From Zeimonas sp050187175 (GTDB lineage Bacteria > Pseudomonadota > Gammaproteobacteria > Burkholderiales > Burkholderiaceae_E): 64,000 nt of DNA. The translations under genes and the position numbers were made by a program. Shown here piece by piece: positions 7,554 to 15,754 of the stretch. Location: the NCBI GenBank assembly GCA_050187175.1, contig JBFWXS010000015.1:1-64000 (forward strand), in the 5' to 3' direction. Every line of letters starts with the position of its first letter. Within the stretch, counting starts at the first letter, position 1. Below the pieces are notes generated by a model, which did no database searches, was not told where the DNA came from, and saw only the letters and a list, made by a program, of their open reading frames with translations.

Positions 7554-8045
7554 TCAGCTGCGGCGCGCGAACAGCACGCGCGCGGCCATCAGCGCAAGCA
7601 GCACGAACAGCGCTGCGCTCCAGTAAGCGAACGGCAGGCCCAGCAGCGGCGCATTGGCATCGGCGCAGGAGGCGGTGGCCTGGAACAGCCAGGGAAGGGA
7701 CTCGTCGAGCCCGCTCTTCATCATCACGCGGTCGGCGAACGTGAACGCGCAGGACTGCGACTGCGCGGCGACGAACTGCTGATGCAGCGCGGCCCACAAA
7801 CCGCCGAGCGCCGCCAGCAGCGCCAGGCCGGCCAGCACGCGGCGGGCCGCCGCGGCCCGCGACACTGTCCAGCCGAGCAGCGCCAGCGCGCCCACCAGTA
7901 GGAACAGCAGGCGCTGGAAGACGCACCAGGCGCAGGGCTGCATGTCGAAAACGAACTGCAGCAGTACCGCCAGACCCACCGCGCCGAAGGACAGCAGCGC
8001 GATGACCAGCAACCAGGGTTCACGGAGATCGTTGCGACGCGACAT
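7554..8045 (-). CDS. dsbB: Disulfide bond formation protein B
   Basis: A 163-residue inner-membrane protein with four hydrophobic helices (about 11-31, 44-62, 68-88 and 137-157). It carries the two expected periplasmic cysteine pairs: C38/C41 in QPCAWC and C99/C127 in QSCAF and ASCAD. It reoxidises DsbA and passes electrons to ubiquinone. The start at 8045 gives the typical short N-terminus; a longer form from 8063 is possible. No dsbA is visible next to it. It sits between tal and the fccBA pair, all on the minus strand. Confidence 0.93.
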   Translation of the reverse strand: MSRRNDLREPWLLVIALLSFGAVGLAVLLQFVFDMQPCAWCVFQRLLFLLVGALALLGWTVSRAAAARRVLAGLALLAALGGLWAALHQQFVAAQSQSCAFTFADRVMMKSGLDESLPWLFQATASCADANAPLLGLPFAYWSAALFVLLALMAARVLFARRS

Positions 8046-8196
8046 CGCGGCACTATACGACATCCGGAGCGCGGCGCCTCGCGCGGAGGCCCGCCCCTCA
8101 TGCCGGAGCCGGCGCCTCGTGCCGAAGCCGCACGCCCCGGGCCCAAGCCGGACGCCCGGGCCGAAGCCCGACGCGCCGCGCACGCCGGCCCGAGCC

Positions 8197-9483
8197 TCAG
8201 CTCAGCATGTCGTTCCAGATATTGGTCGCCCACGCGTTCGCGTAGCCGCCCTCCAGCTGGGTGGCCTCCGTCGACAGGCCGCCGGAGCCGGCCACCGGCT
8301 CGATGGTCTTCTTGGCCGCGTCGTAGCGATGCACGGATGCGACGTGCACGACGGTCTTGTCGTCGATGAAGCTGTAGCAGGTATTGGCCATCATCTGCGG
8401 CTGCGGCGTACGGCCGCTTAGCAACTCGACGATCGCCGCCGCCGCCGCCTTGCCGTGCTGGTTGGCCATGTGGCCGGACTTCGGCATCGCGGGCGCCGAC
8501 AGCGTCGCATCACCCAGCACGTGGATGCCCGGGGCAGCCGTCGACTCGAGCGTCACCCAGTCGACCATGCACCAGCGGTTGTTCGCGTTGATCAGCCCGG
8601 CCTTGGCCGCGACCGCGCCGGCGCGCTGCGCCGGCACCACGTTGAGCACGTCGCCGCGCACCTTCTCGCCGACCTCGGTGATGACGGTGCGGTTGCGCAC
8701 GTCGAGCTCGGTGACCAGGCTGTCGGGCCGGTACTCGATCATGCCCTTGTACGGCTCGTTCCACGCCTTCAGGAACAGCCCCTTCTTCGACACGATGTCG
8801 GGGTTGCCGTCGAGCACGATGATCTTCGAGCGCGGCTTGGCCTGCTTGAAGTAGTGCGCCACCTGGCAGACGCGTTCGTACGGGCCGGGCGGGCAGCGGT
8901 ACGGCGCGCGCGGAATGGTCATCACGAACACGCCGCCGTCGGGCATCGCCTCGAGCTGCGCGCGCAGGGCCACCGTCTGCGGCCCCGCCTTCCACGCATG
9001 CAGCACGGTCTTCTGCGCCTCGGCGTTCCAGCCCTGCACCGAGTCGAAATCGAGGTCGACGCCGGGCGAGACCACGATGCGATCGAAGCTCTGGTCTGCC
9101 AGCTTGCCGAACGAAGCGCGGCGCTTGGCCGCGTCGATAGCCAGCACTTCGTCCTGCATCACCTGCACACCCGCGGCGCGCAGCCCGGCATAGGTGCGGG
9201 TCAGGTCGCCGATGCGGCGAGAGCCGCCGAGCACCAGGTTCGACAATGGGCATGACACGAACGCCGCTTCGCGCTCGACCAGCATCACCTCGACGCCTGC
9301 GCCGCCCCAGCGCTTCAGGTACTTGGCCGCCGTCGCGCCGCCATAGCCGCCGCCGACCACCAGCACGCGTCCGCGCGGGCCGCGCGCGGCGGGTCCCGGG
9401 CTGGCACAGCCCGCCAGCGACAAGGCTGCGGCCGCTCCCAGCGCGCCGGTCAGGCGGCGCCTATCGATGTCGATTCGTTTCAT
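8197..9483 (-). CDS. fccB: Flavocytochrome c sulfide dehydrogenase, flavoprotein subunit
   Basis: A 428-residue FAD protein. The N-terminus has a twin-arginine-like signal (DRRRLTGALGAAAALSLAGC) with a possible lipobox cysteine. The Rossmann FAD motif GGGYGGA follows. The redox cysteines typical of the family lie in VSCPLSNLVLGG and YRCPPGPYERVC. The C-terminal MANQHGKAAA and the conserved NTCYSFI match FccB/SoxF. It oxidises sulfide in the periplasm and passes electrons to the cytochrome encoded by the gene just upstream (19 bp). No soxABCXYZ genes are in the window, so the pair probably serves sulfide detoxification rather than full thiotrophy (inference). Confidence 0.88.
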   Translation of the reverse strand: MKRIDIDRRRLTGALGAAAALSLAGCASPGPAARGPRGRVLVVGGGYGGATAAKYLKRWGGAGVEVMLVEREAAFVSCPLSNLVLGGSRRIGDLTRTYAGLRAAGVQVMQDEVLAIDAAKRRASFGKLADQSFDRIVVSPGVDLDFDSVQGWNAEAQKTVLHAWKAGPQTVALRAQLEAMPDGGVFVMTIPRAPYRCPPGPYERVCQVAHYFKQAKPRSKIIVLDGNPDIVSKKGLFLKAWNEPYKGMIEYRPDSLVTELDVRNRTVITEVGEKVRGDVLNVVPAQRAGAVAAKAGLINANNRWCMVDWVTLESTAAPGIHVLGDATLSAPAMPKSGHMANQHGKAAAAAIVELLSGRTPQPQMMANTCYSFIDDKTVVHVASVHRYDAAKKTIEPVAGSGGLSTEATQLEGGYANAWATNIWNDMLS

Positions 9484-9502
9484 TGCATTCTCCCCTTGCG
9501 GC

Positions 9503-9829
9503 TCAGCGGGCGGACTGCCGCGAGAAATAGGCGGCCAGCGCGGCGATCTGCTCGTCGCTGTAGCCCTTGGCCAGCTGATGCATGATGGTCGCCGGACGCT
9601 TGCCTTCCTTGAAGGCCTTCATCTGCTCGATGAAGTAGGCGCTCGACAAGCCGGCGAGCCCCGGCGTGCCGCCGGCCGAGCGCCCGTCGGTGCCATGGCA
9701 GTTGGCGCAGTTGGCCGCCAGATACCGTGTCTGATCGGCGGTAGGGGCGCCTTGCGCCGCCGCGGCGCCGGCCAGGCCCGCGAGGGCCAAGGCCGTACAG
9801 GCGGCAATCGTTCGAGATGACGGTCGCAT
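9503..9829 (-). CDS. fccA: Small class I cytochrome c, partner of FccB
   Basis: A 108-residue secreted c-type cytochrome. A signal peptide covers about residues 1-25, ending AAAAQG. One heme site CANCH is at residues 41-45, and a likely axial Met is M70 or M83 (ATIMHQLAKGYS). One heme and about 83 mature residues fit the monoheme FccA type; diheme FccA proteins are about twice this length. The start at 9829 has AGGAGAG seven bases upstream. It is co-transcribed ahead of fccB. The gene begins just beside the repeat-rich region 9830-10462. Confidence 0.85.
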   Translation of the reverse strand: MRPSSRTIAACTALALAGLAGAAAAQGAPTADQTRYLAANCANCHGTDGRSAGGTPGLAGLSSAYFIEQMKAFKEGKRPATIMHQLAKGYSDEQIAALAAYFSRQSAR

Positions 9830-9983
9830 CTTTCTCTCCTTTGATGACTGTTCTTGTGGCTGCCCAGCGGCGAAAGCATTGCTCAAAAAATCGTCAGGTG
9901 CAACGATGAATGCTGCCCCGGGGTGGGCGGGGGGCCAAATCATTTGTCGGTCTGTGGTTAGAACTCGGCTCGAGATCGGGGCG

Positions 9984-10104
9984 GGGAGCGGCAGGCGTGG
10001 GCGGGCGGCTGGGATGTATGGGGCGGCCGGCCCCTGTGGGCNNNNNNNNNNGCGCTGCTCGGCGCCGCATACATCCCAGCCGCCCGCCCGCGCCTGCCGC
10101 TCCC
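9984..10104. repeat. 37-bp inverted repeat flanking the first assembly gap
   Basis: Arms 9984-10020 and 10068-10104 are inverted copies with one mismatch (T9998 against C on the other arm). The arms enclose 47 bases, including ten Ns. Right of the gap, the reverse complement of 10052-10072 (GTATGCGGCGCCGAGCAGCGC in two parts) closely resembles 22021-22041 just inside the large palindrome. The element therefore appears to be a diverged member of the same family. The true loop is missing from the assembly. Confidence 0.75.
10042..10051. other. Assembly gap (10 N)
   Basis: Ten unknown bases in the loop of an inverted repeat. The real missing length is unknown. A strong hairpin is a plausible cause of the gap. 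Confidence 0.95.
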
Positions 10105-10393
10105 TACGACGACTGTGGCGTGCTCGGGAGAACAAGCCGCGACTGCGATCATTCGGGTGGTTTGGCCACCCTGGTTCAGCTGCAGCGGCGGGCAAGCCTT
10201 GGGGCAAGCGATTTGCCGGCCGGGGTCGAACCAGCGAGCTTGCTCAGCGAGTGGCCGATGGCCGGCGACTAGCTGAAGGTCGCCGTTCCCGGCTGTATTG
10301 CGGAGACTGAGTGCGGCGATTGCATTGCCGAGCTTGCGCTGCTCGGGCCGCAGAGACAGGGCATGCAGTAGCGCGGGGGACGAGTGCCTTCGC

Positions 10394-10450
10394 TGCCACT
10401 GCTGTGTCGGCAAAGGCCTCGGGCCCGATACTCGGGCCCGCGCCTTTGCC
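10394..10450. repeat. Short palindromic element sharing ends with the 22-kb palindrome
   Basis: GGCAAAGGC (10409-10417) pairs with GCCTTTGCC (10442-10450). Between them TCGGGCCCGA and CTCGGGCCCG give further self-complementarity. The left flank CTGCCACTGCTGTGTCGGCAAAGGC matches 21914-21937 at all but a few positions, and the right end CGCCTTTGCCCGC is repeated at 22279-22291. It looks like an internally deleted relative of the larger element. Confidence 0.7.
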
Positions 10451-10462
10451 CGCGCAGTCCGG

Positions 10463-12769
10463 TCAGGCCGGCAGGACCTCGGCCTGCTCTTCGCCTTCGC
10501 CGCCGGCAGACGGTGCGCCCTCGGCGAATGACAGCGTCACTTTGCCGTCGTCGTCGAGGTCCACCGTTACCTTGCCGCCGTTGAGCAGCTTGCCGAACAG
10601 CAGTTCGTCGGCCAGCGCCTTGCGGATCGTGTCCTGGATCAGGCGCTGCATCGGCCGCGCGCCCATCAGCGGATCGAAGCCGTCCTTGGCCAGCATCTGG
10701 CGCAGCCGCTCGGTGAAGATGGCCTCGACCTTCTTCTCGTGCAGCTGCTCTTCGAGCTGGATCAGGAACTTGTCGACCACGCGCATGATGATTTCTTCAT
10801 CGAGCGCGCCGAAGCTGATGATCGCGTCGAGCCGGTTGCGGAACTCGGGCGTGAACAGCCGCTTGATCTCGACCATCTCGTCGCCGGCCTTGCGCGTGTC
10901 GGAGAAGCCGATGCCGCGCTTCTGCAGATCGGCCGCGCCCGCGTTCGTGGTCATGATGATGATCACGTTGCGGAAGTCGGCCTTCCGACCGTTGTTGTCG
11001 GTCAGAGTGCCGTGGTCCATGACCTGCAGCAGGATGTTGAAGATGTCCGGGTGCGCCTTCTCGATCTCGTCGAGCAGCAGCACCGCGTGCGGCTTCTTCG
11101 TGATCGCCTCGGTCAGCAGACCGCCCTGGTCGAAGCCGACGTAGCCCGGGGGCGCGCCGATCAGCCGCGACACCGCGTGGCGCTCCATGTACTCGGACAT
11201 GTCGAAGCGGATCAGCTCGATGCCGAGGATGAACGCCAGCTGCTTGGCCACTTCGGTCTTGCCGACGCCGGTGGGGCCCGAGAACAGGAACGCGCCGATC
11301 GGCTTGTCCGGCTTGCCGAGCCCGGAGCGCGACATCTTGATCGCGGCGGCCAGCGCCTCGATGGCCGGATCCTGGCCGAACACCGTGGCTTTCAGGTCAC
11401 GGTCGAGCGTCTGCAGCCGACCGCGGTCGTCGGACGACACGGAAGCTGGCGGGATGCGCGCGATCTTGGCGACGATGTCCTCGATCTCGCCCTTGCTGAT
11501 GACCTTCTTCTGCCGGCTCTTCGGCAGGATGCGCTGCGCTGCGCCGGCTTCATCGATGACGTCGATCGCCTTGTCGGGCAGATGCCGGTCGTTGATGTAT
11601 TTTGCCGACAGTTCGGCCGCCGCCGACAGCGCCGACGACGAGTACTTGACGCCGTGATGCTCCTCGAAGCGCGACTTCAGGCCGCGCAGGATCTGCACCG
11701 TCTGCTCGACCGTCGGCTCGACGACGTCGATCTTCTGGAAGCGCCGCGACAGCGCGTGGTCCTTCTCGAAGATGCCGCGGTACTCGTTGTACGTAGTGGC
11801 GCCGATGCACTTCAGCTGCCCCGACGACAGCGCCGGCTTCAGCAGGTTGGACGCGTCCAGCGTGCCGCCCGAGGCCGAACCGGCGCCGATCAGCGTGTGG
11901 ATCTCGTCGATGAACAGCACGGCGTTGTGCGCCTGCTTCAGCTGCTTGAGGACGGTTTTCAGCCGCTGCTCGAAATCGCCGCGGTACTTGGTGCCGGCCA
12001 GCAGCGCGCCCATGTCCAGCGAATAGACGACGGCGTCGGACAGCACCTCGGGCACGTCGCCCTGCGTGATGCGCCAGGCCAGGCCTTCGGCGATCGCCGT
12101 CTTGCCGACGCCGGCCTCGCCGACCAGCAGCGGATTGTTCTTGCGGCGCCGGCACAGCACCTGGATGACGCGCTCGACCTCGTGCTCGCGGCCGATCAGC
12201 GGGTCGATGCGGCCTTCCTTGGCGGCGGCGTTCAGGTTCTGCGTGTACTGCTCCAGCGCGCCGGGCTGGTTGCCCGCGCCTTCCTGCTCGGTCTCGGCCT
12301 GCTCTTCCTTCTGCTGTTCCTTGGGCTGCGGCGTCTTGGTGATGCCGTGCGAGATGTAGTTGACGACGTCCAGCCGCGTGATGCCCTGCTGATGCAGGTA
12401 GTAGACGGCGTGCGAATCCTTCTCGCCGAAGATCGCCACCAGCACATTGGCGCCGGTCACTTCCTTCTTGCCGTTCGACGTGCTCTGCACGTGCATGATC
12501 GCGCGCTGGATGACGCGCTGGAAGCCGAGCGTGGGCTGCGTGTCGATTTCCTCGCTGCCCGGCACGACGGGGGTGTTTTCCTTGATGAAGGTCGTCAGGT
12601 TGCGGCGCAGGTCCTCGATGTTGGCTGCACAAGCGCGCAGCACCTCGGCGGCCGACGGGTTGTCGAGCAGAGCCAGCAGCAGATGCTCCACGGTGATGAA
12701 CTCGTGGCGCTGCTGCCTGGCCTCGACGAAGGCCATGTGCAGACTGACTTCCAATTCCTGCGCGATCAT
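10463..12769 (-). CDS. clpA: ATP-dependent Clp protease ATP-binding subunit ClpA
   Basis: A 768-residue AAA+ unfoldase that feeds substrates to ClpP. The N-terminal Clp repeat domain binds ClpS. D1 carries Walker A GEAGVGKT and Walker B VLFIDEIHTL; D2 carries GPTGVGKT and VLLLDEIEKAHPD. The ClpP-binding loop region is present (ADLQKRGIGFSD), and the charged linker after residue 145 (PKEQQKEEQ) is typical of ClpA rather than ClpB. The start at 12769 follows GAGGAAGC and overlaps the clpS stop by ATGA, so the two are coupled. Length is typical (about 760). Confidence 0.97.
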   Translation of the reverse strand: MIAQELEVSLHMAFVEARQQRHEFITVEHLLLALLDNPSAAEVLRACAANIEDLRRNLTTFIKENTPVVPGSEEIDTQPTLGFQRVIQRAIMHVQSTSNGKKEVTGANVLVAIFGEKDSHAVYYLHQQGITRLDVVNYISHGITKTPQPKEQQKEEQAETEQEGAGNQPGALEQYTQNLNAAAKEGRIDPLIGREHEVERVIQVLCRRRKNNPLLVGEAGVGKTAIAEGLAWRITQGDVPEVLSDAVVYSLDMGALLAGTKYRGDFEQRLKTVLKQLKQAHNAVLFIDEIHTLIGAGSASGGTLDASNLLKPALSSGQLKCIGATTYNEYRGIFEKDHALSRRFQKIDVVEPTVEQTVQILRGLKSRFEEHHGVKYSSSALSAAAELSAKYINDRHLPDKAIDVIDEAGAAQRILPKSRQKKVISKGEIEDIVAKIARIPPASVSSDDRGRLQTLDRDLKATVFGQDPAIEALAAAIKMSRSGLGKPDKPIGAFLFSGPTGVGKTEVAKQLAFILGIELIRFDMSEYMERHAVSRLIGAPPGYVGFDQGGLLTEAITKKPHAVLLLDEIEKAHPDIFNILLQVMDHGTLTDNNGRKADFRNVIIIMTTNAGAADLQKRGIGFSDTRKAGDEMVEIKRLFTPEFRNRLDAIISFGALDEEIIMRVVDKFLIQLEEQLHEKKVEAIFTERLRQMLAKDGFDPLMGARPMQRLIQDTIRKALADELLFGKLLNGGKVTVDLDDDGKVTLSFAEGAPSAGGEGEEQAEVLPA

Positions 12770-13083
12770 GCTTCCTCCATCACGCACTGCAGCGGGTGCT
12801 GATGCTGGCGTGAGTAACTACTAACTTGCTCGACTTTTGTGGCCGCCACGTCGCGAGGATAGACGCCACAGACCCCTCGCCCTTCCAAATGAACCTTCAG
12901 CATCACCTGCGTCGCCTTTTCGCGCCCCATGCCGAAGAACTTCTGCAGCACCGAGATGACGAACTCCATGGGAGTGAAGTCGTCGTTGATCAATACCACC
13001 TGGTACATCGGGGGCGGTTTGAGCCTCGATTCCTGTCGTTCGACAACGGTGGAGGGATCGTGACGCGTCGCCATATCGAGCAT
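12766..13083 (-). CDS. clpS: ClpA adaptor ClpS
   Basis: A 105-residue N-end rule adaptor. The conserved NDD loop in VVLINDDFTPMEFV and the helix EKATQVMLKVHLEGRGVCG form the substrate pocket and the ClpA contact. It delivers proteins with destabilising N-terminal residues to ClpAP. An in-frame ATG at 13074 is an equally good start. It precedes clpA with a 4-base overlap and is divergent from the cold-shock gene. Confidence 0.95.
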   Translation of the reverse strand: MLDMATRHDPSTVVERQESRLKPPPMYQVVLINDDFTPMEFVISVLQKFFGMGREKATQVMLKVHLEGRGVCGVYPRDVAATKVEQVSSYSRQHQHPLQCVMEEA

Positions 13084-13431
13084 TCTAGCGAGTCATGCTG
13101 CTACTGCAACAACGAACAAGCCCGGTTTTGGGTGGACTGTGATGCGCATCACGACGCTCCGCCAGGCCCATCCCGGCTGGCCGCCCTGCCACGCTTCCTC
13201 TTGACTCCAACAGCCTTTTGTCAAAAAATCCGTGCGCTGCCCGGGGTCTCTCGGCATACGCCCCATACATACCAAACAACAGGTGGGGGACGAATGTCCG
13301 CTTTCAAGCGAGAGCAGCAAAAACGCCGGCCGCACGGAGGAAGGCGCCGGGTGCCCACCCCTTTGGGAGGGCGTCCGGTAACGACCATCTGTCGGCCGGT
13401 CTAGTCTGTCGCTTACGGGGATGGTTTAGGC
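13084..13431. other. Divergent intergenic region clpS/csp with long csp leader
   Basis: 348 bp without a supported gene. A possible promoter for the cold-shock gene is TTGACT (13201-13206), 17 bp, AAAAAT (13224-13229). If real, it leaves a leader of about 195 bases, as is common for cspA-type mRNAs whose leaders refold in the cold. Several short ORFs here have no similarity and are rejected. Confidence 0.4.
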
Positions 13432-13635
13432 ATGGCTACTGGCACGGTTAAATGGTTCAACGACTCGAAGGGGTACGGCTTCATCACCCCTGACGATGGC
13501 GGTGAGGATCTGTTTGCGCACTTCAGCGCCATCCAGATGCAGGGCTTCAAGAGCCTGAAGGAAGGGCAGAAAGTGCAGTTCGACGTCGTGGCGGGCCCGA
13601 AAGGCAAGCAGGCCTCGAACATCCAGTCCGCCTGA
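13432..13635 (+). CDS. Cold-shock protein, CspA family
   Basis: A 67-residue single cold-shock domain. RNP1 is KGYGFI and RNP2 is DLFAHFSAI. It binds single-stranded nucleic acid and melts mRNA structure. The N-terminus MATGTVKWFNDSKGYGF is typical. It is monocistronic, with a long leader and a large hairpin after the stop (13658-13708). Confidence 0.96.
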   Translation: MATGTVKWFNDSKGYGFITPDDGGEDLFAHFSAIQMQGFKSLKEGQKVQFDVVAGPKGKQASNIQSA

Positions 13636-13657
13636 CCGGCCAGGTCGGCGCGAACCG

Positions 13658-13742
13658 CCGTCATCTCCACGGGCGGGCCGGCTGGCCGGCCGCCGTGGAG
13701 CATGACGGATTCCGGGCAGCCCCGCTCTGCGGCGCTGCCCGG
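13658..13742. terminator. Two stem-loops between the csp and glsB genes
   Basis: CCGTCATCTCCACGG (13658-13672) pairs with CCGTGGAGCATGACGG (13693-13708), with one bulge. The loop is itself palindromic (GGCCGGCTGGCCGGCC). A second hairpin pairs CCGGGCAGC (13712-13720) with GCTGCCCGG (13734-13742). There is no T tract, so these may be bidirectional terminators or mRNA-stabilising structures between convergent genes. Confidence 0.5.
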
Positions 13743-13761
13743 TTGCCGTGTCCGATCCGGG

Positions 13762-14031
13762 TCAGCGGACCGAGCCGCGGCGGATCAGATTCACCAGCGC
13801 CAGCAGGATCACCGCGCCGATCAGCGATACGAACAGCGCGCCGAGGCTGAAGTCCGACTGGTTGATGGTTCCCGCCCCGACTAGCGGCGACAGCAGCCAC
13901 CCACCCAGCAGCGCGCCGATGATGCCGACAATGACGTTCAGGAAGATGCCCTGCTGCGCGTCGGTCCGCATGATGAGGCTTGCGATCCAGCCGATGATGC
14001 CGCCGACGATTAGCCAGATGATGAGATTCAT
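13762..14031 (-). CDS. GlsB/YeaQ/YmgE family stress-response membrane protein
   Basis: An 89-residue protein with three hydrophobic helices (about 3-20, 32-50 and 63-82) and the glycine-rich patterns IVGGIIGWIASLIM and NVIVGIIGALLGGWLL of the transglycosylase-associated family. Members are small inner-membrane proteins induced by stress; the molecular role is unknown. It belongs to a run of small stress-type genes from csp to the bacterioferritin gene. It is convergent with csp. Confidence 0.9.
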   Translation of the reverse strand: MNLIIWLIVGGIIGWIASLIMRTDAQQGIFLNVIVGIIGALLGGWLLSPLVGAGTINQSDFSLGALFVSLIGAVILLALVNLIRRGSVR

Positions 14032-14176
14032 CAGAAAGTCTCCTTCTTAGAGCGTTGACGAGCGACCGGCGGCGCCGGTTACCGGGTGCCGATCCCTCAC
14101 CGGCACTGCTGGGGGGTGCGCAAGCGGCATGCCCGTCCGGGGCCCTGCCGGCCTGTCCGACGAGTCTGCCCCTCTT

Positions 14177-14680
14177 TCATTTCGGTGTCAGCTGCGAATC
14201 GGACGGTTTGGCACGCGGAATCTCATTGACTCCGTAGGGACTTTCCTGGGGGATCTCCTCGCTGCCGATGCGCAGCTCCTCGATCGCCAGCGTGTGGTAA
14301 TAGCCCGCCTTCCGGATGTGGTGGCCCATCGCGGCGCGCAGCAGCGCGTCCTTGTCGTCATCGTCCAGCTTGACGATCAGCAGCGCGGCACCGTCATGCG
14401 CCAGCTGGCGCAGGACCTCCGTCTCCTTGAGCTCGGCGGAAACGATGCGCGACAGCAGGCCGGCCTCTTCGGCCGACAGATCCATCAACGCGACCGCCTC
14501 CGCCGGCGACAGCCGCCGCATGCGGTCCTGGGCAAAGCCGCCGCGCTGCAGCGCCTGTTCCAGCGCCTGCGACTGCGCCTCGGGCACGGCCAGCACAGCA
14601 TGGCCGCTGGGATAGAAAACGCCGTTGCGCCGTGCCGTGAACGGATCGTTCGCATCGGCGCGAGGGGTACTGCTAGCCAT
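14177..14680 (-). CDS. Conserved hypothetical protein, possibly general-stress-protein-17M-like
   Basis: A 167-residue soluble protein with no membrane segment or signal peptide. The start at 14680 is supported by GGAGG five bases upstream, which rejects a longer ORF form. The N-terminal half (YPSGHAVLAVPEAQSQALE and RRGGF-like AL repeats) has the shape of domains that pair an alpha/beta fold with an Ala-Leu-rich helix, as in heat-induced GSP17M-type proteins. The second half is rich in acidic residues (KLDDDDKDALL). The function is not known. Neighbours (GlsB, bacterioferritin-like) point to stress response. Confidence 0.6.
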   Translation of the reverse strand: MASSTPRADANDPFTARRNGVFYPSGHAVLAVPEAQSQALEQALQRGGFAQDRMRRLSPAEAVALMDLSAEEAGLLSRIVSAELKETEVLRQLAHDGAALLIVKLDDDDKDALLRAAMGHHIRKAGYYHTLAIEELRIGSEEIPQESPYGVNEIPRAKPSDSQLTPK

Positions 14681-14808
14681 ACCAGCCTCCATCGGTTGAT
14701 GTGAACTGAATCGAGCAAGCCGCATTCCCGATTTCCGATTCCGTCCCGGGCACCAACCTTGCTGGCTCAGCTGCGCGGCACCGCGTGGCGCCGCATGCCG
14801 GAGGACCG

Positions 14809-15186
14809 ATGATCCATATCGAGAGCGGCGTCTACGTCCGGGTCCAGGAGCTTGATCCAGGCCCGATGCCGAGGCCGCTGCAAAGCGGCTTCAGCGAACG
14901 CAACGCCTATCGCGTGCTGGGCATCTATTCGGCGTCCGAGTCGGCGGAGTGCTACCTGATCCTGAGCAACGACCGCGACGAGCTGTGGTTCGTCTCGAAT
15001 CGGCATTTCCGGATCGTCGGGCTGTGCCGGTCACTGGCCGAACCGGTCGTTCCTATCCAGACCGCCCTGGCGGCGCGCGGCGGGCCCACGGCCGAAGCCG
15101 CAGGCCACGCAGCGGCCGGCGATCGCAACGCGCCGCCGCTATCGCCTTCGATTCATTTCAACTACGGGAGCAGTTCCTATGTCTAG
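14809..15186 (+). CDS. Hypothetical protein
   Basis: 125 residues, starting at an ATG with GGAGG just upstream. The first 85 residues look folded and mixed alpha/beta (YRVLGIYSASESAECYLIL, then DELWFVSNRHFRIVG). The rest is Ala/Gly-rich and probably unstructured. No family is recognised. The gene's 3' end overlaps the start of the bacterioferritin-like gene by eight bases, so the two are likely co-transcribed. Confidence 0.6.
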   Translation: MIHIESGVYVRVQELDPGPMPRPLQSGFSERNAYRVLGIYSASESAECYLILSNDRDELWFVSNRHFRIVGLCRSLAEPVVPIQTALAARGGPTAEAAGHAAAGDRNAPPLSPSIHFNYGSSSYV

Positions 15187-15754
15187 CCAACCCAGCACCG
15201 CGCAAGCGAACGGCAACGTGGCCCACGGTTCGTTTCTGTCATCGATCAACGAAATCCGCAAACGGGCGCGCCAGGCCATGGAAGAAGGCGCGGTAACGCC
15301 GAGCTACTCGCTCGACAAGGACAAGGTGGTCGAACTGCTGAACGAAGCCCTGGCCACCGAGCTGGTCTGTGTGCTGCGCTATCGCCGCCACTACTACATG
15401 GCCGAGGGCATTCATTCGGAGTCGATCAAGAAGGAATTCATGACGCACGCGTCGGAAGAGCTCGGTCATGCCGACCAGATCGCCGAACGCATCGTGCAGC
15501 TCGGCGGCGAGCCCGACTTCGCCCCCGACGTGCTGAGCGCGCGCAGCCATTCCGAATACCAGGCAGGGACCGATTTGCGCGACATGCTGCGCGAGAACCT
15601 GGTGGCCGAACGGATCGCCATCGAGAGCTATCGCGAGATGATCAACTTCATCGGCGACCATGACTCGACCACGCGGCGCATGCTCGAGGACATCCTGGCG
15701 ACCGAAGAGCATCACGCCGACGACATGGCGAGCCTGATCAAGCGCGTCGGCTGA
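15179..15754 (+). CDS. Bacterioferritin-like ferritin-fold protein
   Basis: 191 residues with a four-helix ferritin fold. Di-iron-type ligands are visible: Glu in LNEALATELVCVLRYRRHYY, the EExxH pair in ASEELGHADQIAERI, and the second set in ENLVAERIAIESYREM and ATEEHHADDMASL. It probably stores or detoxifies iron, or acts like a Dps/bacterioferritin hybrid; a heme-binding Met cannot be assigned with certainty. About 35 extra N-terminal residues are Ala/Gln/Ser-rich. It overlaps the upstream hypothetical gene. Confidence 0.85.
   Translation: MSSQPSTAQANGNVAHGSFLSSINEIRKRARQAMEEGAVTPSYSLDKDKVVELLNEALATELVCVLRYRRHYYMAEGIHSESIKKEFMTHASEELGHADQIAERIVQLGGEPDFAPDVLSARSHSEYQAGTDLRDMLRENLVAERIAIESYREMINFIGDHDSTTRRMLEDILATEEHHADDMASLIKRVG

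Larger units (their letters stand above)
9830..10462. other. Intergenic region with palindromic repeats and an assembly gap
   Basis: 633 bp without a convincing gene, between fccA and the end of clpA. It holds a 37-bp inverted repeat around the N run, and a shorter hairpin at 10394-10450 related to the large palindrome at 22 kb. Several open frames pass through it but have no recognisable similarity, and some run through the Ns. Confidence 0.7.

Noticed and set aside
10210..10300. tRNA-like GGTCGAACC near the palindromic repeats
   Set aside because: No matching acceptor, D and anticodon stems could be drawn on either strand.
9958..10413. Open frames running through the first N run
   Set aside because: They depend on translating unknown bases and mirror the inverted repeat; no similarity.
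10739..12802. Long open frame antisense to clpA (687 codons, plus strand)
   Set aside because: It mirrors a fully conserved clpA gene, lacks any domain and is the usual GC-driven antisense frame.
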